This document shows, piece by piece, positions 59,233 to 64,000 of a DNA stretch of 64,000 nucleotides; within the stretch, counting starts at the first letter, position 1; each line of letters begins with the position of its first letter. The notes below the pieces were generated by a model. It was not told where the DNA came from. It ran no database searches and saw only the letters and a list, made by a program, of their open reading frames with translations. This stretch comes from GCA-2794515 sp033763335 (GTDB taxonomy: Bacteria > Chloroflexota > Anaerolineae > Aggregatilineales > Phototrophicaceae), in assembly GCA_033763335.1 (NCBI GenBank), contig JANRKU010000157.1, forward strand, positions 41,458 to 105,457, given 5' to 3'. The position numbers and the translations under genes are program-made.

Positions 59233-61632
59233 ATGATAGACTTCCTCGCCAAATGGCTGGAACGGCGGTTTAACATCCGCCAAGACCGCGCCCAGAATAT
59301 TTTGTATCGGCTGGTGGTGGTGGGCGCGGCGACTTTATTTCTGTTCATCGCCACATTAACGGTTGCGTTTGAGAATATCTTTGTTGTGCAAGGTGGTGTG
59401 GCGACATTGGAAGTGGGCATGACTGCCCAAACCACCATCTATTCACCGACCACCACCTCCTATATCAGCCAAACGCTCACCGAAGAACGGCGTAAATCTG
59501 CCCAAGATGCAGTACGCCCACTTTATAATTCCCCAGACCCATCTGTGGCACGCCAACAAGCAGAATTGGCGCGTCAAATTTTGGATTATATCGAAAATGT
59601 GCGCCGAGATACCTTTGCATCCCCCGCGCAAAAGGTGAAGGATATTCAATTTATCACCGCACTCGATTTGGCAGAATCTACCATTACGCAATTGCTCGAT
59701 TTTGATGATGATACATGGAAAGAACTCGATTCTGAGAGCATTGCTGTGCTAGAGCGTGTGATGCGTGGCGAAATTCAGGCGGGCGACCTCACACGGATTC
59801 GCGGACAATTGCCCACACAGGTTAGCGTGCGCTTTGATGAACGCGAAACATCGGTGATTGTAGACCTCATTGGTGATTTAATCCGCCCCAACGCCACTAT
59901 CAACGAAGAAGCAACGGCGTTGGCGCGGAATCAGGCAGGGGAAGCGGTGACTGATGTCATCCGCTTTTTTGAGCGTGGACAATTGGTGGTATCGAATGGA
60001 CAACTCATCACCCCTAGCGATTATGAAGCACTCAATCAGCTCGGATTATTGCGCCCTGTAGACAAGCGTCTGCAAGAAACCGTCCGTGCAGGGTTGGGGA
60101 GCATCATCACAATGGTGATGGTGGGGTTATATTTAGCCCGCTTTCGTCCCTCATTGCTCTATAGTGAACCACGCCTGCTCACCCTTTTGGCAGTGATATT
60201 CCTCATCGTATTGGGTGGGGCGCGGGTGGCATTGAGTGGCGAATTTTATATTTATCCCGCCGCGGCATTGGCGCTGATTTATGTAGCGATTGCGGGGCAT
60301 CAGATTGCGATTATTGGGGTGATTGCGCTCGCCTTTTTGGTGGGATTGATGACCAGTAGCGTGTTTGAAAATACGGCGCTTATCCTCGTTGGTGGCATGA
60401 TTGGCGCATTGACTTTACGCCGTTCTGAACGGCTCAATAGCTTCTTTTTTGCGGGGATGATGGTGTTCGTTGGGTATGTAGCCGTAGCGATTTCATTCGT
60501 CATCACCTCAACAGACCCCAACCGCGTATCGGAATTAATTTTGCTTATCGTCTATAGCCTGATGAATGGTATCCTCACCGCCGCCGCGACCATCGCTGGC
60601 ATGTATATCATTACACTGCTATTTAATATGCCCACCGCGCTCAAAATGATAGAACTGAGCCAACCCAATCAGCCGTTGCTCCAACGCTTGCTCAGAGAAG
60701 CGCCCGGAACCTATCAACATTCGCTCCAAGTGGCGAATTTATGTGACCAAGCCGCCAATGCCATCGGCGCAGATGCCCAACTCATTCATGTGGCGGCGCT
60801 CTATCATGATATTGGCAAAATGTTGAATCCTGCTTTTTTCACTGAAAATCAAGGTGAGATGGGCAACCCGCATGATGCCCTCAATGACCCCTATCGTAGC
60901 GCAGAAATTATCATCAGCCATGTGACAGAGGGCGATGAACTCGGTAAGCAATATCGGCTTCCTGCGCGGATTCGAGATTTCATCCGAGAGCATCATGGCA
61001 CGCAAGAGGTGTTTGTGTTTTATCAACAAGCCCTCGCATTGGCAGATGGCAATGCGTCACAAGTAGATAGCAACGATTTTCGCTATCCGGGACCAAAGCC
61101 TCAAACCCGCGAGACAGCCATTATGATGTTGGCAGATGGGGCAGAGGCGGCGGTGCGGGCGCGTCAACCCAAGAATAAGGGCGAAATTGAAGAAATTGTG
61201 CGTGATGTCATTGAGGCACGCCGTAAAAGTGGTCAATTGAACGAATCAAACTTGACCCTCAACGACTTGCAGAAGATTTACACGATTTTTGTGGAAATGC
61301 TCCAAGCAGTGTTTCATCCACGTATTAATTATGCCGAAGCGGTGGCGCGTGTTCGCAAACCCACACCCACCCCAACCCCACTGGCGACTGTCACCTCGAC
61401 AGAAATGGTCGCTATACCGATTAAAGAGACCAATGCTGATAAACGATTAACGGGCGAAATACCTATCATCACCGCAAAAACCACGACATCTGTGCCAAAG
61501 GTAGTTGTGCCTGTGAAAGATGATGATGATGGCGATGCTCCTCTGCTTGAAGTGCCACGCCTCAAAAAAGCCGATGAAAATGGCAAATCGAATGAGAAAA
61601 AAGAGGAAAAGAATACCAATGACATCCATTGA
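59233..61632 (+). CDS. 7TM-HD phosphodiesterase, PgpH-like
   Basis: 799 residues. One N-terminal membrane segment, an extracytoplasmic 7TMR-HDED-type domain (about 55-280), seven membrane segments (290-465), then the HD domain: EAPGTYQHSLQVANLCDQAA, ALYHDIGKMLNPAFF (HDIG), HVTEGDELG and REHHGT. PgpH proteins hydrolyse cyclic di-AMP. The tail after residue 710 is Thr/Pro- then Lys/Glu-rich and unusual in length. Gene order yqeY - pgpH - ybeY - dgkA matches the conserved cluster of Gram-positives. The last 14 bases overlap ybeY. Confidence 0.88.
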   Translation: MIDFLAKWLERRFNIRQDRAQNILYRLVVVGAATLFLFIATLTVAFENIFVVQGGVATLEVGMTAQTTIYSPTTTSYISQTLTEERRKSAQDAVRPLYNSPDPSVARQQAELARQILDYIENVRRDTFASPAQKVKDIQFITALDLAESTITQLLDFDDDTWKELDSESIAVLERVMRGEIQAGDLTRIRGQLPTQVSVRFDERETSVIVDLIGDLIRPNATINEEATALARNQAGEAVTDVIRFFERGQLVVSNGQLITPSDYEALNQLGLLRPVDKRLQETVRAGLGSIITMVMVGLYLARFRPSLLYSEPRLLTLLAVIFLIVLGGARVALSGEFYIYPAAALALIYVAIAGHQIAIIGVIALAFLVGLMTSSVFENTALILVGGMIGALTLRRSERLNSFFFAGMMVFVGYVAVAISFVITSTDPNRVSELILLIVYSLMNGILTAAATIAGMYIITLLFNMPTALKMIELSQPNQPLLQRLLREAPGTYQHSLQVANLCDQAANAIGADAQLIHVAALYHDIGKMLNPAFFTENQGEMGNPHDALNDPYRSAEIIISHVTEGDELGKQYRLPARIRDFIREHHGTQEVFVFYQQALALADGNASQVDSNDFRYPGPKPQTRETAIMMLADGAEAAVRARQPKNKGEIEEIVRDVIEARRKSGQLNESNLTLNDLQKIYTIFVEMLQAVFHPRINYAEAVARVRKPTPTPTPLATVTSTEMVAIPIKETNADKRLTGEIPIITAKTTTSVPKVVVPVKDDDDGDAPLLEVPRLKKADENGKSNEKKEEKNTNDIH

Positions 61633-62107
61633 AATTCAAAATGATAATCAGTACCCCGTCCCTGATGAAGCCCTTATCCGTGCCATTCAAACGGTGATAA
61701 ATGCCCATGATATTGACCCACAGGCGGGTGTGACGGTGGTTATCACCGATGATGAAGCGGTACGGGCGCTGAATCTGCAATTTCGGGATGTGGATTTTCC
61801 AACTGACATCCTCTCTTTTCCTGCAGATGAACCACCCATCCCCATGCCCGATGAACCGCCATATTTGGGCGACCTCATCATTGCCTATCCGTATGCGAAG
61901 GCACAAGCAGAGAAGGTGGGGCAAAATTTCACCGATAATTTGTCATTATTGGTGGTACACGGAGCATTACATCTGCTCGGATATGACCACGATACACCAG
62001 AAAATAAAGCCAATATGTGGGCAGAACAAGCCAATGCTTTGCGTATTTTGGGCATTTCTGAGGCGATTGTCCCCCCATTAGAAGATGAGGTGCATGGCGA
62101 TGTCTAA
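61619..62107 (+). CDS. ybeY: endoribonuclease YbeY
   Basis: 162 residues from the ATG at 61619 (GAGG upstream; 14-base overlap with the previous gene). The zinc motif VVHGALHLLGYDHD (HxxxHxxxxxH) and TDILSFPADE are diagnostic. It acts in 16S rRNA maturation and ribosome quality control. It follows the PgpH-like gene and precedes dgkA with an overlap, so the four genes share a message. Confidence 0.93.
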   Translation: MTSIEIQNDNQYPVPDEALIRAIQTVINAHDIDPQAGVTVVITDDEAVRALNLQFRDVDFPTDILSFPADEPPIPMPDEPPYLGDLIIAYPYAKAQAEKVGQNFTDNLSLLVVHGALHLLGYDHDTPENKANMWAEQANALRILGISEAIVPPLEDEVHGDV

Positions 62108-62546
62108 GCCAAAACATCAACGTGCCATTGACGCATTGACCAGCACCGCTCGTATTGACCCCGATGAATTTAGCCCCATCACCAGCACCAATCGGCTGAA
62201 TAGCCTTAGCTATGCGTTGGCGGGGTGGATTTATATGCTGGTGCGCCAAAAAAATACCCGTATTCAGGCGGTTGCATCCATTGTCGTGTTTGGGGTGGCG
62301 CTATGGTTGGGCATTGACCCCATCAGTTGGGCGGTTTTGATATTGACCATTACCATGGTCTGGATGGCAGAATTTTTGAATGCGGCGGTAGAAGCGGCGA
62401 TTAACCTCGCTTCTGCGGAATTGCACCCAATGGCAAAAGTGGGCAAAGATGTGGCATCTGCGGCGGTATTATTGGGCGCTGTAGCATCTATTTTCATAGG
62501 GTTATTGATTTTAGGTCCGCCATTGATTGAAAAATTGGGATTATAA
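62100..62546 (+). CDS. dgkA: diacylglycerol/undecaprenol kinase DgkA
   Basis: 148 residues. Three membrane segments; MVWMAEFLNAAVEAAINLAS with the active Glu residues, and MAKVGKDVASAAVLLGAVAS, are the DgkA signature. In Gram-positive-type clusters this position encodes undecaprenol kinase, so lipid-carrier recycling is likely. The ATG at 62100 is chosen (AGGTG nine bases before). It overlaps ybeY by 8 bases. Confidence 0.87.
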   Translation: MSKPKHQRAIDALTSTARIDPDEFSPITSTNRLNSLSYALAGWIYMLVRQKNTRIQAVASIVVFGVALWLGIDPISWAVLILTITMVWMAEFLNAAVEAAINLASAELHPMAKVGKDVASAAVLLGAVASIFIGLLILGPPLIEKLGL

Positions 62547-62602
62547 ATATTTGGGTGGTTGTCCGCCACCAATGGCAATAGATGAGATAAATGGAGGCAC
62601 AC

Positions 62603-63793
62603 ATGAGCCTAGAACGTCCGCCAGAACGGGCGACACAAAGCAGTAAGGCGCGGGAACGGATTCAGAAGCGCAAACTACGTACCCAAGAGGTCGCACAAGT
62701 GGGTGCTTCGCGTCGGACAAGTAGCTCACAACTTGCCCCCAAAGGGGCATTACGCCTTCCAAAAGTGGATATGAAATTTATTCGCCCAATTGTATTTGGC
62801 GTGGTTGCGCTCATTTTTATGGGTGTCCTGATTGTTGTGGTGGGATTATTCACCGATACCCCTACAACAACACCCCAAAACGCGATATGGATTGGGTCAG
62901 ATTGGACATATAAACAACATAGCGATGAAGAACTGGCGACCCTTGTGAGTCGCTTACGTGAGATGAAAATCGGCACAATATATGCCCGTGTCAGTGAACT
63001 CAATTTTGACGGTACATGGACAGGCATCCCGTCACAGCGCAACCGCTTTGATGAGGTTGAATCGGATGTAAAGGCATTTGTGGCACAATTCAAAGCCGCT
63101 TATCCCGAAGCAGATATATATGGGTCGGTGCATTTTCGGGTGGATATTGGACCCGATGGGTATCGGCTGAATAAAGATGCCTATCGCATCACCGTAGCAG
63201 ATTTTAGCCGTCAGGTGGTGCAAAATTTGGGCTTTGATGGGGTGATGTTGGTCGTAGAGCCTGTGATTGGCAATAATAACACCGACTTTTTAGATTTGGT
63301 GCGCCGTGTGCGCTCATCCATTGGTGAAGATGTCTTACTGGCGGTGGCTGTCCCGCCCGATTGGTCGCCAGAAGGGGTAGATATTCCCAAACCCATTGAA
63401 TTACCCTCTGGTACAGCATGGGATAGTGATTATAAAAAGCGGGTGGCACTCTTACAAGTTGACCAAATGGTCATCCAAGCCTATAACAGCTACCTTAAAA
63501 CCCCGCCAGATTATCAAGAATGGATGGCGTATCAGGTGGAGACGTATGCCAATACCATCGCAGAACTCAATATAGACACGCAAATCCTCATTGGGTTGCC
63601 TGCCTATCGAGATTTTCTCCCTGCCCATGATGCGCGTGTCGAAAATATCGAAACAGGGGCAAATGGGGTGAAGGTTGGATTGGCACGGGCAGGGGATAAC
63701 TCTGCATTTATTTCTGGGGTGGCGTTATATGCCCTATGGGATATGACCGATGTGGAATGGGAATTATTCAAAGTCCAATGGGTAACACCATAA
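62603..63793 (+). CDS. membrane-anchored glycoside-hydrolase-like TIM-barrel protein
   Basis: 396 residues from the ATG at 62603 (GGAGG upstream). A basic cytoplasmic N-terminus (about 60 residues, ARERIQKRKLR) is followed by a membrane segment (IVFGVVALIFMGVLIVVVGL) and a barrel-like domain: IGTIYARVSELNFDG, ADIYGSVHFRV, GFDGVMLVVEPV (candidate acid), DVLLAVAVPPDW, VDQMVIQAYNSY, QILIGLPAYRDF. The layout recalls GH18-like or DUF4015-type barrels; I cannot fix the family. It likely acts on surface polysaccharide. Confidence 0.68.
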   Translation: MSLERPPERATQSSKARERIQKRKLRTQEVAQVGASRRTSSSQLAPKGALRLPKVDMKFIRPIVFGVVALIFMGVLIVVVGLFTDTPTTTPQNAIWIGSDWTYKQHSDEELATLVSRLREMKIGTIYARVSELNFDGTWTGIPSQRNRFDEVESDVKAFVAQFKAAYPEADIYGSVHFRVDIGPDGYRLNKDAYRITVADFSRQVVQNLGFDGVMLVVEPVIGNNNTDFLDLVRRVRSSIGEDVLLAVAVPPDWSPEGVDIPKPIELPSGTAWDSDYKKRVALLQVDQMVIQAYNSYLKTPPDYQEWMAYQVETYANTIAELNIDTQILIGLPAYRDFLPAHDARVENIETGANGVKVGLARAGDNSAFISGVALYALWDMTDVEWELFKVQWVTP

Positions 63794-63796
63794 CAT

Positions 63797-63905
63797 AAAA
63801 AAAATTCAACCTCACCCCTAAATCCCCTCTCCAGTCTGGCGAGGGGACTTAACCCACCCATAAAATGGTTTTCACCCCCTCTCCAATTTGGAGTTCAGGG
63901 GCGGA
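63797..63905. repeat. composite dispersed repeat
   Basis: AAATTCAACCTCACCCCTAA, CCCCTCTCCAGTCTGGCGAG, a TGGTTTTCACCCCCTCTCC piece and TTTGGAGTTCAGGGG. Very similar to 56290-56445 but lacking the central palindrome. The remaining bases to 64000 show no gene. Confidence 0.8.
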
Positions 63906-64000
63906 CAGGATAATTGAGGAAATTGCACCTTAACAACTGAATAGAAGATATGGCATGGTTATTCAAAGTTTAGCGAACAAAAAATAACCATACCCATATC

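Noticed and set aside
1..64000. CRISPR arrays and insertion sequences
   Set aside because: No regularly spaced direct repeats of about 30 bases, no cas genes and no transposase were seen; the repeats found are dispersed palindromes.

Overview
The window looks like chromosome from a member of the Chloroflexota, probably Anaerolineae-like. This is an inference from gene content: RNase J, a 393-residue primary sigma factor, a bacterial-type RNase P RNA, secreted proteins with Thr/Pro-rich tails, a VWA-FHA protein and many palindromic intergenic repeats. No rRNA operon or other taxonomic marker is present.

Positions 1 to about 10,810 are the right-hand end of an integrated plasmid-like element. 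All of its genes are on the minus strand except a tyrosine integrase at the very end. The integrase reads into the displaced 3' end of a tRNA gene, which is followed by a perfect intrinsic terminator. The element carries parA and parB, a DUF3987-like ATPase, a PD-(D/E)XK nuclease-like protein, zinc ribbons and many small unknown genes with ATGA or GTGA overlaps. Four copies of a 30-bp palindrome (12-bp arms, always a 6-bp spacer) lie in four of its intergenic gaps. One element gene carries a frameshift and another is an internal tandem duplication.

From 10.9 to 34 kb the backbone holds: an MBL-fold hydrolase; an SH3-like secreted protein; a receiver-only regulator; a GT39-like membrane glycosyltransferase; a TIR-RDD fusion; isocitrate dehydrogenase; a GCS2-like ligase; a secreted beta-helix protein; RNase J; rnpB; DinB; an orphan histidine kinase with a methyltransferase; a phosphoribosyltransferase; a VWA-FHA protein; an ABC ATPase; CBS and UspA stress proteins; and a TIR-HEAT protein with a small partner gene.

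From 34 to 49 kb come a short plus-strand transcription unit with a 27-codon ORF, a TgpA-like transglutaminase, an M20 peptidase, an M50 protease with an HD protein, a dehydrogenase-like protein, a two-PDZ protein, a TPR protein, the primary sigma factor, lipoyl synthase, an AAA ATPase plus TOPRIM-like pair that may be a defence module, and a cation/proton antiporter.

From 49 to 64 kb there is a four-gene operon (a secreted beta-propeller and three related polytopic membrane proteins), a receiver protein coupled to a TPR protein, and a co-directional housekeeping run: mtaB, yqeY, a PgpH-like HD phosphodiesterase, ybeY, dgkA and a glycoside-hydrolase-like protein. Palindromic repeats centred on GGGCGCAACATGTTGCGCCC, and longer repeats rich in CCCCTCTCC, sit in many gaps. 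Two repeat copies are inside reading frames.
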